Source: Hydrogenophaga intermedia (lineage in GTDB: Bacteria > Pseudomonadota > Gammaproteobacteria > Burkholderiales > Burkholderiaceae_C). From it: a stretch of DNA of 64,000 bases. Under the pieces are notes generated by a model, which saw only the letters and a list, made by a program, of their open reading frames with translations, searched no databases and was not told where the DNA came from. Both the position numbers and the translations under genes were made by a program. The DNA lies in the NCBI RefSeq assembly GCF_000723405.1, contig NZ_CCAE010000007.1:1-64000 (forward strand), read 5' to 3'. Below, piece after piece: positions 15,734 through 24,386 of this stretch (positions are counted from its first letter, which is position 1; each line of letters opens with the position of its first letter).

Positions 15734-16969
15734 ATGATCACCGCCACCCCTGGCGCACCGCGCCTCTCCGCCACCCAGGTCCTGCTCTGCGGAGCCCTGA
15801 TCGTCACCCTGTCCATGGGCATCCGCCATGGCTTCGGCCTGTGGCTGCAGCCCATCACCCAGGCTCAGGGCTGGACGCGCGAGACCTTCGCCTTCGCGCT
15901 CGCCGTGCAGAACCTGGCCTGGGGTGTCTTCGGCATCTTTGCCGGCATGGCCGCCGACCGCTTCGGCGCCTTCCGCGTGCTGCTGGTCTGCGCGGGCCTG
16001 TACGCCCTGGGCCTGGCGGGCATGGCCCTGTCCACCTCCACCCTGGGCTTCGCGCTCACCACGGGTGTGCTGATCGGCGCGGCGCAGGCGGGCACCACCT
16101 ATGCGGTCATCTACGGCGTCATCGGACGCAACATCCCGGCCGAGCGCCGCTCCTGGGCCATGGGTGTGGCAGCGGCCGCGGGCTCATTCGGCCAGTTCCT
16201 CATGGTGCCGGTGGAAGGCTGGCTGATCGAGGGCCTGGGCTGGCAGAACGCGCTGCTGGTGCTGGCCGTGGCGGTGCTGCTGATCGCGCCGCTGGCCATG
16301 GGCCTGCGCGAGCCTGGCTTCTCCGGCAGCGCGCCGGCCAGGCGTGAACAGACCATCGGGCAGGCGCTGCGCGAGGCCTTCCAGTACCGCAGCTTCCAGT
16401 TGCTGATGGCGGGCTACTTCGTCTGCGGGTTCCAGGTGGTGTTCATCGGCGTGCACATGCCCAGCTACCTCAAGGACAACGGCCTGTCCCCGCAGGTGGC
16501 CAGCTACGCGCTGGCGCTCATCGGCCTGTTCAACGTGATCGGCACCTACGCGGCCGGCGTGCTGGGCCAGCGCATGGCCAAGCGCCACATCCTGGCGTTC
16601 ATTTACCTGGCGCGCGCCGTGGCCATCGCCCTCTTCCTGTGGGCGCCGCTCACGCCCATGAGCGTCTACGTCTTCTCGTCGGTGATGGGCCTGCTGTGGC
16701 TGTCCACCATCCCGCCCACCAACGCCACGGTGGCGCAGATTTTCGGCGTGGCCCACCTGTCCATGCTGGGCGGCTTCGTGTTCTTCAGCCACCAGATCGG
16801 CAGTTTCCTGGGCGTGTGGCTGGGCGGTTACCTGTATGACCGGACCGGTAGCTACGACATCGTCTGGTACATCGCCATCGCGCTGGGCGTGTTCGCGGCG
16901 ATCGTGAACCTGCCGGTGCGCGAGGCGCCGATCATGCGCGCGCCTCAGCGCGTGGGGGCCCCCGCATGA
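15734..16969 (+). CDS. MFS transporter
   Basis: 411-residue major facilitator superfamily permease with about 12 hydrophobic helices. The loop 2-3 signature appears as GMAADRFGAFRVLL, and helix 4 carries GAAQAGTTYAVIYG. The second half starts near residue 215 (FQYRSFQLLMAGYFVCGFQVVFIGVHMP, interrupted by loops). It resembles the monocarboxylate/oxalate-formate branch of uncharacterised Burkholderiales MFS proteins; the substrate cannot be told from sequence. Its stop overlaps the start of a 41-aa membrane peptide (ATGA), which overlaps a methyltransferase, forming a tight three-gene unit. Confidence 0.88.
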   Translation: MITATPGAPRLSATQVLLCGALIVTLSMGIRHGFGLWLQPITQAQGWTRETFAFALAVQNLAWGVFGIFAGMAADRFGAFRVLLVCAGLYALGLAGMALSTSTLGFALTTGVLIGAAQAGTTYAVIYGVIGRNIPAERRSWAMGVAAAAGSFGQFLMVPVEGWLIEGLGWQNALLVLAVAVLLIAPLAMGLREPGFSGSAPARREQTIGQALREAFQYRSFQLLMAGYFVCGFQVVFIGVHMPSYLKDNGLSPQVASYALALIGLFNVIGTYAAGVLGQRMAKRHILAFIYLARAVAIALFLWAPLTPMSVYVFSSVMGLLWLSTIPPTNATVAQIFGVAHLSMLGGFVFFSHQIGSFLGVWLGGYLYDRTGSYDIVWYIAIALGVFAAIVNLPVREAPIMRAPQRVGAPA

Positions 16970-17091
16970 GCTTGATGGGACGTGCCGCTGTGTGGGCCGC
17001 CGCCGTGGCGGCCCTGCTGGCCACGTTTGCCCTGTACCAGCGCCCGGACTTTCTCGTGAACCTCGCCGACCGCGTCTGGAGCTGCTTCTGA
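16966..17091 (+). CDS. 41-aa membrane peptide between MFS and methyltransferase
   Basis: Small gene overlapping the MFS stop (ATGA) and, at its end, the methyltransferase start (TGATG). The peptide begins MSLMGRAAVWAAAVAALLAT and has one hydrophobic helix, then FALYQRPDFLVNLADRVWSCF with a terminal Cys-Phe. Overlap at both ends argues that it is translated. Function is unknown. It could be a small partner of the transporter or a stand-alone membrane peptide. Confidence 0.6.
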   Translation: MSLMGRAAVWAAAVAALLATFALYQRPDFLVNLADRVWSCF

Positions 17092-17645
17092 TGCACGGCA
17101 CCGAAGCGGCCTCGGCCTGGGTGAGGCGCTGGTCGCACCTGGTGCCCGAGGGCGGCGCGGTGCTCGACGTGGCCTGCGGGCGCGGGCGGCACCTGCGCTG
17201 GTTCGCCGGGCGCGGCCACCCCGTCACCGGTGTGGACCGCGACCCCGAAGCCATCGCCGCCGTCCAGGGCCTGGGCCGCGCCGTGACGGCCGACATCGAG
17301 AACGGCCCCTGGCCCTTCGAGGGCCAGCGCTTCGCGGGCGTTGTCGTCACGAACTACCTGTGGCGCCCGCTGCTGCCCGCCATCGTGCGCAGCGTGGCCG
17401 AGGGCGGTGTGCTGATCTACGAAACCTTCGCCATCGACCACGCCACCGTCGGCAAGCCCTCGCGGCCCGATTTCCTGCTGCGGCCCGGGGAACTGCTGAC
17501 GGCCGCCGGCGGTCTTCGTACCGTGGCCTACGAGGACGGCTTCTGCGGCGACCCCGACCGCTTCGTGCAGCGCCTGGCGGCGGTGCGCGAATCCCGCTCC
17601 GACGGCGCATCGCCGCCCCGGCATCGGCTCGATGCCGCTGGGTAG
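17091..17645 (+). CDS. Class I SAM-dependent methyltransferase
   Basis: 184-residue Rossmann-fold methyltransferase. Motif I is VLDVACGRGRHLRWFA, the acidic residue binding the SAM ribose is in TGVDRDPEAIAA, and motif IV-like sequence is GVVVTNYLWRPLLPAIV. The start is fixed at ATG 17091 by the TGATG overlap with the preceding small gene; the open frame itself extends further upstream. It resembles the YubB/TehB-like small methyltransferases of Burkholderiales with unknown substrate. The C-terminal part is short and ends just before the dapA promoter. Confidence 0.85.
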   Translation: MHGTEAASAWVRRWSHLVPEGGAVLDVACGRGRHLRWFAGRGHPVTGVDRDPEAIAAVQGLGRAVTADIENGPWPFEGQRFAGVVVTNYLWRPLLPAIVRSVAEGGVLIYETFAIDHATVGKPSRPDFLLRPGELLTAAGGLRTVAYEDGFCGDPDRFVQRLAAVRESRSDGASPPRHRLDAAG

Positions 17646-17648
17646 AAT
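17643..17648 (+). promoter_or_regulatory. -10 box for dapA
   Basis: TAGAAT overlapping the stop of the methyltransferase gene, 66 bp before the chosen dapA start. A GGAG sequence within the leader is too far from that start to be the ribosome site. Confidence 0.4.
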
Positions 17649-17714
17649 GCTCCGCTTATCCGCCCCCGGAGGGCGTCCAGCGCGCGCATGAGGCCGCTGA
17701 CACAACGATCCGCC

Positions 17715-18602
17715 ATGCAAATGATCACCGGCAGCATCGTGGCCCTGGCCACCCCCTTCAATCCCGACGGCAGTGTCGACTACCCCGGCCTGCGAAAGCT
17801 GGTCGACTGGCACATCGCCGAAGGCACGGACTGCATCGGCGTGGTGGGCACCACGGGCGAATCGCCCACCGTCACGGTGGAAGAGCACTGCGAGATCATC
17901 CGCGTGTCGGTGGAGCAGGCCAACAAGCGCGTGCCCATCATGGCCGGCTGCGGCGCCAACTCCACGGCCGAAGCCATCAACCTCGCCAAGTTCGCGCGCG
18001 GCGTCGGTGCCGACTGCCAGTTGCAGGTGGTGCCCTACTACAACAAGCCCACGCAAGAGGGCCAGTACCAGCACTTCAAGGCCATCGCCGAGGCCACGGG
18101 CGATCTGCCCATCGTGCTCTACAACGTGCCCGGCCGCACCGTGGCCGACATGCAGGTCGACACGGTGCTGCGCGTCGCCGAGGTCAAGGGCATCGTCGGC
18201 ATCAAGGAAGCCACCGGCAACATCGAACGCGCCCAGTGGCTCATCCGCGAGGCACCGGCCGATTTCGCCATCTACTCCGGCGACGACCCCACGGCCGTGG
18301 CCCTCATGCTCTGCGGCGGCCACGGCAACGTGAGCGTCACCGCCAACATCGCGCCGCGCGCCATGCACGACCTGTGCGTGGCCGCCGTCGCGGGCGATGC
18401 GAAGAAGGCCATGGCCATCCAGAAGCGCCTGCTGCCCCTGCACAAGCAGCTCTTCTGCGAATCCAACCCCATTCCGCTCAAGTGGGCCATGGCCCGCCTG
18501 GGCCTGTGCGGCGAGACCATGCGCCTGCCGCTCACGCCCATGTCGCGCCAGCTCGTGCCGCAAGTCGAGGCCGCCCTGCGCGAGTCCGGCCTGCTGAGCT
18601 GA
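17715..18602 (+). CDS. dapA: 4-hydroxy-tetrahydrodipicolinate synthase
   Basis: 295-residue DapA, which condenses pyruvate with aspartate semialdehyde in lysine and diaminopimelate synthesis. The TIM barrel begins [15 protein letters not shown]. Family sites: GTTGESPT, the Tyr in [22 protein letters not shown], the Schiff-base Lys in [11 protein letters not shown] and YSGDD. The start at 17715 is preferred over the upstream 17688 start, whose extra residues (MRPLTQRSA) match no DapA. It is followed 17 bp later by the bamC-type lipoprotein, the common dapA-bamC arrangement in betaproteobacteria. Confidence 0.95.
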   Translation: MQMITGSIVALATPFNPDGSVDYPGLRKLVDWHIAEGTDCIGVVGTTGESPTVTVEEHCEIIRVSVEQANKRVPIMAGCGANSTAEAINLAKFARGVGADCQLQVVPYYNKPTQEGQYQHFKAIAEATGDLPIVLYNVPGRTVADMQVDTVLRVAEVKGIVGIKEATGNIERAQWLIREAPADFAIYSGDDPTAVALMLCGGHGNVSVTANIAPRAMHDLCVAAVAGDAKKAMAIQKRLLPLHKQLFCESNPIPLKWAMARLGLCGETMRLPLTPMSRQLVPQVEAALRESGLLS

Positions 18603-18619
18603 TCCTCCGTTCACTTCTG

Positions 18620-19729
18620 ATGCCCCGCTCCTCCATGAGTCAATTCCATCGCCTGGGCCTGATCGCCTGCGCCGCGCTGCTCGCCACCGGTTGCTCCATC
18701 CTCAAAGAGGACAAGATCGACTACAAGACCGCGCAGGAGGGCAAGCGGCTGGACGTGCCGCCCGACCTGACGCAGCTCAGCCGCGAATCGCGCTACGTGG
18801 TGCCGGGCTCGGCCGTCACGGCCAGCGGCTATCAGGCGGGGCAGGCCAATGCCGCCGCCGCCCAGGGCAGCGGCACCGCCACGGTGGAGGTCGGCGACGT
18901 GCGCATCGAGCGCGCCGGCGCGCAGCGCTGGCTGGTGGTCAACCGCCCGGCCGGCCAGCTCTGGGGCCCCATCCGCGACTTCTGGCAGGAGAACGGTTTC
19001 CTGCTCGAGACGGACCAGGAAACCCTGGGCATCATGGAAACCGACTGGGCCGAGAACCGTGCCAAGCTGCCGCAGGACATCATCCGCCGCACCATTGGCC
19101 GCCTGTTCGACAGCCTGTACTCCACCGGCGAGTACGACAAGTTCCGCACCCGCCTGGAGCGCAACGCCAGCGGCGGCACCGAGGTCTACATCACCCACCG
19201 CGGCATGGTCGAGGTCTACGCCAACCAGCGCGAGAACCAGACCGCGTGGCAGCCGCGCCCGTCCGACCCGGAGCTGGAAGCCGAATTCCTGCGCCGCCTG
19301 ATGGTCAAGCTGGGCGTGAGCGAAACCCAGGCGCAGGCGGTGGCGGCCACGGCGCCGGCCCAGTCGCAGGCCGCGCGCGTCACGACGGTGAACAACCGCC
19401 CCGCGCTGCAGTTCAACGACAACTTCGACCGCGCCTGGCGCCGCGTGGGCCTGTCGCTCGACCGCAGCGGCTTCACGGTGGAAGACCGCAACCGCAGCGA
19501 AGGCACCTACTTCGTGCGCTACGTGGAACCCGCCAAGCCCGGTGAAAAGCCCGGCTTCTTCAGCCGCATGTTCGGCGCCGACGACAAGCAGCCCACGCCG
19601 CAGCGCTACCGCATCGTCGTCAAGAGCGAGGCCGATCTGACCACGGTGTCGGTGCTCGATGCGCAAGGCCAGCCGGATGGGTCGGCCAACGCGCAGCGCA
19701 TCGTGCAGCTGCTGGCCGCGGATCTCTGA
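18620..19729 (+). CDS. bamC: Outer membrane assembly lipoprotein BamC
   Basis: 369-residue lipoprotein component of the BAM complex, which folds beta-barrel proteins into the outer membrane. The signal peptide is MSQFHRLGLIACAALLATGC with lipobox ATGC, followed by the unstructured lasso segment (KIDYKTAQEGKRLDVPPDLT). Two helix-grip domains follow: residues about 95-225 (WLVVNRPAGQLWGPIRDFW, GIMETDWAENRA) and about 250-365 (ALQFNDNFDRAWRRVGLSLD, YFVRYVEP). The start is ATG 18620, or 18635 (MSQFHR); the latter gives a cleaner signal peptide. It sits behind dapA as in many proteobacteria and is convergent with the next gene. Confidence 0.9.
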   Translation: MPRSSMSQFHRLGLIACAALLATGCSILKEDKIDYKTAQEGKRLDVPPDLTQLSRESRYVVPGSAVTASGYQAGQANAAAAQGSGTATVEVGDVRIERAGAQRWLVVNRPAGQLWGPIRDFWQENGFLLETDQETLGIMETDWAENRAKLPQDIIRRTIGRLFDSLYSTGEYDKFRTRLERNASGGTEVYITHRGMVEVYANQRENQTAWQPRPSDPELEAEFLRRLMVKLGVSETQAQAVAATAPAQSQAARVTTVNNRPALQFNDNFDRAWRRVGLSLDRSGFTVEDRNRSEGTYFVRYVEPAKPGEKPGFFSRMFGADDKQPTPQRYRIVVKSEADLTTVSVLDAQGQPDGSANAQRIVQLLAADL

Positions 19730-20254
19730 TCAAAGCCCCAGGGTGGTTGGCGCGAAGGCCGGCCGCCCTTTCATCCACCACTCGTCCAGCCGCTCGTGCA
19801 GCGCCACGCGGCGCTCGGGCGCGTGGCTGGCCACCAGGCTGCTGCGCACCGGGTCCAGGCGCTCCAGCGTCCAGCTCGCGGTCCAGATCACGCCAGGCAG
19901 TTCGTGCGGTGAGGCCTGCGGGACGGCGTGCGCCTCGACCAGGTGCGACCAGGTGGTGCACCACGTCGCGAAGCGCGGGTGCAGGCTGCGCACGGCGCTG
20001 AAATCGCGCGCCAGCAGGCGCAAGCGGCGCCCCCGTTGCGCCCAGGCGTTCAGGCCGGCGATCACCGCGCGTTCGCCCAGCGGCCAGTCCGCGAAGTCGT
20101 CGTCCACCAGCCAGAGCATGGGCCAGCCCCGCGAGGCCGCGGCGCCGATGGCCTGACGCACCGCATCCGTGAAGGCCACGCGGCCGACCAGCCTGCCCTC
20201 GGGCAGTTCGACCGGGGCGGACTCGGCGTTGTCGGTGGATTCGGCGTCGGACAT
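19730..20254 (-). CDS. Conserved hypothetical protein near RoxA
   Basis: 174-residue soluble protein starting MSDAESTDNAESAPVELPEG. The acidic N-terminus is probably unstructured. It is followed by an alpha/beta domain (LVGRVAFTDAVRQAIGAAAS, PMLWLVDDDFADWPLG, LRLLARDFSAVRS) and a C-terminal part rich in Trp and Arg (WCTTWSHLVEAHAV, ASWTLERLDPVRSSLVA). It looks like the uncharacterised proteins that accompany the RoxA-type oxygenase gene in Comamonadaceae. It follows that gene by 16 bp on the same strand, so the two are likely one operon. Function is unknown. Confidence 0.65.
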   Translation of the reverse strand: MSDAESTDNAESAPVELPEGRLVGRVAFTDAVRQAIGAAASRGWPMLWLVDDDFADWPLGERAVIAGLNAWAQRGRRLRLLARDFSAVRSLHPRFATWCTTWSHLVEAHAVPQASPHELPGVIWTASWTLERLDPVRSSLVASHAPERRVALHERLDEWWMKGRPAFAPTTLGL

Positions 20255-20270
20255 GGACTCCCCTGTGGTT

Positions 20271-21419
20271 TCACTCCGCTTCGAGGTGCAGCCAGCCGGC
20301 CTCGAACCAATCCCCCAGCACGGCCACGGCATCGGCGCTTGCGCGCCGCACCTCGCCTGCGCTCAGGTGGCGCTGGTCGGCCAGGCGGCGCATGAGGCGC
20401 GCGTCGGCGCCGCCGGCTCGCAGGCCCTCGCCATTGATGAACACGTGGCGGTCGTCATACATCATGCGCGTGCGCCGATCGAGCCGCAAGGCGCCGGGCG
20501 CCCAGGTCCCGGCCGGTTCGTCGAACCAGGTGTGGGGCTTGGGCTCGGTCATCACCTCACCCAATGCCAGCGCCAGCGCGTCGCGTTCACCCAGCAGGCG
20601 CTGCAGGGCATCGGCCGCGAAGGCCTGCAGGCCCTCGGGCAGACGCGCGGGCTGGACGGTGGCGGCTTGTTGCGGGTCGCGGTAGAGCGTGTCGTCTTCC
20701 AGCGCGTCGGCCATGCGCTGCAGCAGCTCGCCGGCGAGTCCACCGCGCTGCGGGGCGCGAAAGCCGATGGAGCAGGTCATGCAATCACCGCCTACGGCCT
20801 CGCCATCGTGCGCCCAGCGCGGCGGCAGGTAGAGCATGTCGCCGGGCTCTAGCACGAACTCTTCTTCGGGCTCGAAGTGCTGCAGGATCTTGAGCGGCAC
20901 ATCGGGCTGCAGGCTGAAGTCCTTCTGGCGGCCGATGCGCCAGCGCCGGCGGCCCGTGGCTTGCAGCAGGAAGACATCGTAGCTGTCGAAGTGCGGCCCC
21001 ACGCCGCCGCCCTCGCTGGCCCAGGAGATCATGAGATCGTCCAGCCGCGCGTCGGGCACAAAGCGGAAGCGCTGCAACAGCGCGTGCGCGGCATCGTGGT
21101 GCAGGTCCACACCCTGCACCAGCAGGGTCCAGCGCGGGCGGCTTTGCGGCGGCAGCGCACGCCGCGCGAATGGGCCATGGCGCAGGGACCAGCCCGCGCG
21201 CGCGTGCTCGATGAGCCGCGACTCGACGCCCTCCTGCCCGGCCAGATCGAACAGGGCGCCGCGGTCCAGCGGCGGCTGGAAGTCGGCGATGGCCTGGCGG
21301 ATCAGCAGAGGCTTCTTCTGCCAGTGCCGGCGCATGAAGCGCATGGGGCTGAGGCCGCCGAGCAGGGCCAGCGGTTCGTCGGGCAGGAGGCCTGGCAACA
21401 GGCTGGTCATGGGGCTCAT
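20271..21419 (-). CDS. roxA: Cupin ribosomal oxygenase, RoxA/YcfD family
   Basis: 382-residue JmjC-type 2-oxoglutarate/Fe(II) oxygenase. E. coli YcfD (RoxA) hydroxylates an arginine of ribosomal protein uL16. The iron triad is visible: HxD in VGPHFDSYDVFLLQ and the distal His in PPRWAHDGEA. RRWRIGRQ probably contributes the 2-oxoglutarate-binding Arg. The C-terminal winged-helix part (ADARLMRRLADQRHLS) is typical of the family. The start MSPMTSLLPG at 21419 is supported by a GACAAT box exactly six bases upstream. It is divergent from slyD with only 14 bp between start codons. Confidence 0.87.
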   Translation of the reverse strand: MSPMTSLLPGLLPDEPLALLGGLSPMRFMRRHWQKKPLLIRQAIADFQPPLDRGALFDLAGQEGVESRLIEHARAGWSLRHGPFARRALPPQSRPRWTLLVQGVDLHHDAAHALLQRFRFVPDARLDDLMISWASEGGGVGPHFDSYDVFLLQATGRRRWRIGRQKDFSLQPDVPLKILQHFEPEEEFVLEPGDMLYLPPRWAHDGEAVGGDCMTCSIGFRAPQRGGLAGELLQRMADALEDDTLYRDPQQAATVQPARLPEGLQAFAADALQRLLGERDALALALGEVMTEPKPHTWFDEPAGTWAPGALRLDRRTRMMYDDRHVFINGEGLRAGGADARLMRRLADQRHLSAGEVRRASADAVAVLGDWFEAGWLHLEAE

Positions 21420-21421
21420 GG

Positions 21422-21431
21422 GAGAATTGTC
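21422..21431. promoter_or_regulatory. Overlapping divergent -10 boxes (roxA and slyD)
   Basis: The 14-bp gap between the roxA and slyD start codons contains GAGAAT (21422-21427, plus strand) six bases before the slyD ATG and GACAAT (21426-21431, minus strand) six bases before the roxA ATG. The two boxes share two base pairs, so RNA polymerase can open only one promoter at a time. Both mRNAs would be leaderless. Confidence 0.5.
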
Positions 21432-21433
21432 CG

Positions 21434-21997
21434 ATGAAATCCGATGCCGCTTCCCCCATGGCCGTGACGCCCCAGTGCGTCGTGGCACTCACCTGGACCC
21501 TGAAGGACACGCTGGGCGACGAGCTCGACACGCTCGACGAGCCCGTGGAGTTCCTGGTAGGTGGCAGCGACCTGCTCGGCAAGATCGAAGAGGCCCTGCA
21601 AGGCCATGTGCCGGGCGACACGCTGGAGCTGCACCTCGAGCCGCTCGACGCCTTCGGCGACTACGACGACCAGCTGCTGTTCCTGGAACCGCGCGAGCGC
21701 TTTCCCGAGCAGCTCGAGGAAGGCATGGGCTTCGAAGGCCTGCCCCCCGGCTGCAACCCGGCCGCACCGCGCGACCGCCTGTTCTTCGTCAGCGACATCT
21801 ACCCCGACCACGTGGTGCTCGACGGCAACCACCCGCTGGCGGGCATCGCGATCCGCATCAAGCTCAAGCTGCACGCGGTGCGCGAAGCCACAGAGGACGA
21901 GATCGGCCGGGGCACGTTGGGCACGGGCTTCTTCCGCACGCAGCTCGACGTGACAGACCCGGCGCAGTCACCGCCGGTGCCCCCCACCCTGCATTGA
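21434..21997 (+). CDS. slyD: SlyD-type FKBP peptidyl-prolyl isomerase
   Basis: 187-residue FKBP-type cis-trans prolyl isomerase and chaperone with the insert-in-flap domain typical of SlyD. The FKBP half is VVALTWTLKDTLGDELDT, FLVGGSDLLGKIEEALQG, and the flap insert runs about residues 78-140 (GLPPGCNPAAPRDRLFF, VVLDGNHPLAG). It lacks the His/Cys-rich nickel-binding tail of E. coli SlyD and ends with a short Pro/Gln tail. It is divergent from roxA. A GAGAAT box six bases before the ATG and no ribosome-binding site suggest a leaderless transcript. Confidence 0.87.
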   Translation: MKSDAASPMAVTPQCVVALTWTLKDTLGDELDTLDEPVEFLVGGSDLLGKIEEALQGHVPGDTLELHLEPLDAFGDYDDQLLFLEPRERFPEQLEEGMGFEGLPPGCNPAAPRDRLFFVSDIYPDHVVLDGNHPLAGIAIRIKLKLHAVREATEDEIGRGTLGTGFFRTQLDVTDPAQSPPVPPTLH

Positions 21998-22002
21998 AAA
22001 GA

Positions 22003-22093
22003 AGCACCCCCGCGCCGCTTCGCGTCACCCCCTCAAGGGGGCGGCGCCTGCGGCCCGGCAAAGCCGGTTCCGCGGCACCTCTTGGTTGCGTGG
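22003..22093 (+). repeat. GC-rich dispersed intergenic repeat, copy 1
   Basis: About 90 bp between slyD and dut, closely matching the reverse complement of about 36245-36340. Shared blocks include the cacccccgc start, a C5...G5 hairpin, and a block containing GGCCCGGCAAAGCCGGTTCC and then GCGG. Nested hairpins (CCGGC-AAA-GCCGG) resemble REP-type elements. Such repeats are common between genes in Comamonadaceae genomes. Confidence 0.7.
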
Positions 22094-22112
22094 TCGGCGC
22101 GCCAGAAACGTG

Positions 22113-22562
22113 TCAACCTCGTCCAGTTGAACCGTAGCCGCCCGCGCCGCGCGCGCTCTCGGCGGCGAAGTCCTCAACCACGTTGAAGCGCGCCTGCACC
22201 ACGGGCACGATGACCATCTGCGCCAGACGCTCCATGGGCTCGATGGTGAACGCCACGTCGCTGCGGTTCCACGCGCTCACCATGAGCTGGCCCTGGTAGT
22301 CGCTGTCGATCAGCCCCACCAGGTTGCCCAGCACGATGCCGTGCTTGTGGCCCAGGCCCGAGCGCGGGAGGATCAGCGCCGCGTAGCCCGGGTCGGCCAG
22401 GTGAATGGCCAGGCCGGTGGGCACGAGCTGCCAGGCGTTGGGCTCCAGCCGCAAGGGCGCGTCCAGGCAGGCGCGCAGGTCGAGCCCGGCGCTGCCCGGC
22501 GTGGCGTAGGCGGGCAACTGCTCCGCCATGCGCGGGTCGAGGATCTTGACGTCGATCTGCAT
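22113..22562 (-). CDS. dut: dUTP diphosphatase
   Basis: 149-residue trimeric dUTPase, which hydrolyses dUTP to dUMP and keeps uracil out of DNA. All five motifs are present: [10 protein letters not shown] (I), [12 protein letters not shown] (II), GLIDSDYQG with the catalytic Asp (III), [10 protein letters not shown] (IV) and [11 protein letters not shown] (V, the C-terminal arm over the active site). Length is standard. It is the last gene behind dctQM on the same strand, with 13 bp to dctM. Confidence 0.96.
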   Translation of the reverse strand: MQIDVKILDPRMAEQLPAYATPGSAGLDLRACLDAPLRLEPNAWQLVPTGLAIHLADPGYAALILPRSGLGHKHGIVLGNLVGLIDSDYQGQLMVSAWNRSDVAFTIEPMERLAQMVIVPVVQARFNVVEDFAAESARGAGGYGSTGRG

Positions 22563-22575
22563 GTTGCGTTCGGGC

Positions 22576-24375
22576 TCAGTTCTTGGGTTTCAGCGCGTCT
22601 TGCAGCGCCTTGTTCGGGTCGACCTCGGCCGGCGCGGCCTCTTCGGCCTCGGGCTTGAGTTCGTCAGCCGACGGCTCCTCGGCCGGTTGTTCCTCCTCTT
22701 CGGTGCCATAACCGCCCCCTTCGGACGGCGGCGCCATGTCGCGCAGCAAGTCCTGCACGGCCTCGTTGTCCACCTTCACCGGCGCGCCCAGGCTGCCCGT
22801 CACGATGCCCGGGTTGAGCATGACCACCGCCACCATGATGAGCTGCAGCACGATGAAGGCGATCGAGCCCTTGTAGATCTGCGCCGTGGTGACGGCCGGG
22901 ATCAGCTTGCCCGTGACCTTGTCGGTGTAGTCCTGGCGGGCGGCCACGCTGCGCAGGTAGAACAGCGCGAAGCCGAAGGGCGGCGTGAGGAAGGAGGTCT
23001 GCATGTTCATCGCCAGGATGACGCCGAACCAGATGAGGTTGATGTCCAGGCTTTGCGCCACCGGCACCAGAAGCGGCACGACGATGAAGGCGATCTCGAA
23101 GAAGTCGATGAACATGCCCAGGATGAACACCAGGATGTTCACGACCAGCAGGAAGCCCATCTGCCCGCCGGGCAGTTTGTCGAACAGGTGCTCGACCCAG
23201 ACATGGCCGTCGGCCGCATTGAAGGTGAAGCTGAACACCGTGGAGCCGATCAGGATGAACAGCACGAAGATCGACAGCTTGGTGGTGCTCTCCAGCGCTT
23301 CGTGCATCAGCTTGAGGCTCAGCGTGCGCCGGCTCGCAGCCATGATCAGCGCGCCGAGTGCGCCCATCGCGCCACCTTCGGTGGGCGTGGCCACGCCCAG
23401 GAAGATGGTGCCCAGCACCAGGAAGATCAGCACCAGCGGCGGGATCAGCACGAAGGTGACCTGCTCGGCCAGTCGCGAGAGCAGGCGCAGGCGGAACAGG
23501 CGGTTGAGCAGCGCCAGCACCAGCGCCAGCACGGACGCCACGCTGATGGACATGATCACCACTTCATCGCCACCGGGCGCCATCTGGCGTTCGATCAGCG
23601 GGTTGATGATGGCCGCGTGGTTCTGGCTCCAGAGCCAGCCAGCCACCGCGCTGATGGCCAGCAGCACCAGCAGCGAGCGGTGGCCCGAGGCGCCACTGGG
23701 TTCGATATAGATGCGCGCCTCTTTCGGCAGCGCGGGCACCCACTTGGGCAGCGCGATGGCCACGCCCGCGACGAACAGAAGGTACAGGCCCACCAGCATC
23801 AGCCCCGGCACCAGCGCACCGGCGTACATGTCGCCCACCGAGCGGCCCATCTGATCGGCCAGCACGATCAGCACCAGCGACGGCGGAATGGCCTGCGCCA
23901 GCGTGCCCGAGGCCGTGATCGTGCCCATGGCGATGGTGCGGTTGTAGCCGTAGCGCAGCATGATGGGCAGCGAGATCAGGCCCATGGAGATGACGGCGGC
24001 GGCGACCACACCGGTGGTGGCCGCCAGCAGGGCGCCCACCAGGATCACCGCGACGGCAAGGCCCCCGCGCACGGGGCCGAACACCTGGGCCACGGTGGAC
24101 AGCAAGGCTTCGGCCATGCGGCTGCGCTCCAGGATGATGCCCATGAGCGTGAAAAACGGGATCGCCAGCAGCGTCTCGTTCTGCATGATGCCGAACACGC
24201 GCAGCGGCAGGGCCTGGAACAGGTTCGGGGGGAAGAGCCCGATCTCCATGCCGATGTAGCCGAAGAACAGGCCGGTGGCGGCCAGCGCGAAGGCCACCGG
24301 GAAGCCCGACAGCAGGAAGACCAGCAGGCCGCCGAACAGCAGCGGCACGAAGTTGTTGGTGAGGAACTCGATCAT
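22576..24375 (-). CDS. dctM: TRAP transporter large permease (DctM-like, long form)
   Basis: 599-residue DctM/FcbT3-like ion-coupled permease of a TRAP uptake system, in the inner membrane. The N-terminal half has typical DctM helices ([39 protein letters not shown]). It is longer than standard DctM (about 430 residues) because of a central insert near residues 215-310 with two extra hydrophobic stretches, and a C-terminal acidic Pro/Glu-rich tail ([20 protein letters not shown]). The long form is the mannitol/chloroaromatic class (COG4664). It follows dctQ by 11 bp. The substrate is inferred from dctP. Confidence 0.92.
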   Translation of the reverse strand: MIEFLTNNFVPLLFGGLLVFLLSGFPVAFALAATGLFFGYIGMEIGLFPPNLFQALPLRVFGIMQNETLLAIPFFTLMGIILERSRMAEALLSTVAQVFGPVRGGLAVAVILVGALLAATTGVVAAAVISMGLISLPIMLRYGYNRTIAMGTITASGTLAQAIPPSLVLIVLADQMGRSVGDMYAGALVPGLMLVGLYLLFVAGVAIALPKWVPALPKEARIYIEPSGASGHRSLLVLLAISAVAGWLWSQNHAAIINPLIERQMAPGGDEVVIMSISVASVLALVLALLNRLFRLRLLSRLAEQVTFVLIPPLVLIFLVLGTIFLGVATPTEGGAMGALGALIMAASRRTLSLKLMHEALESTTKLSIFVLFILIGSTVFSFTFNAADGHVWVEHLFDKLPGGQMGFLLVVNILVFILGMFIDFFEIAFIVVPLLVPVAQSLDINLIWFGVILAMNMQTSFLTPPFGFALFYLRSVAARQDYTDKVTGKLIPAVTTAQIYKGSIAFIVLQLIMVAVVMLNPGIVTGSLGAPVKVDNEAVQDLLRDMAPPSEGGGYGTEEEEQPAEEPSADELKPEAEEAAPAEVDPNKALQDALKPKN

Positions 24376-24386
24376 GGTGCGCTCGC

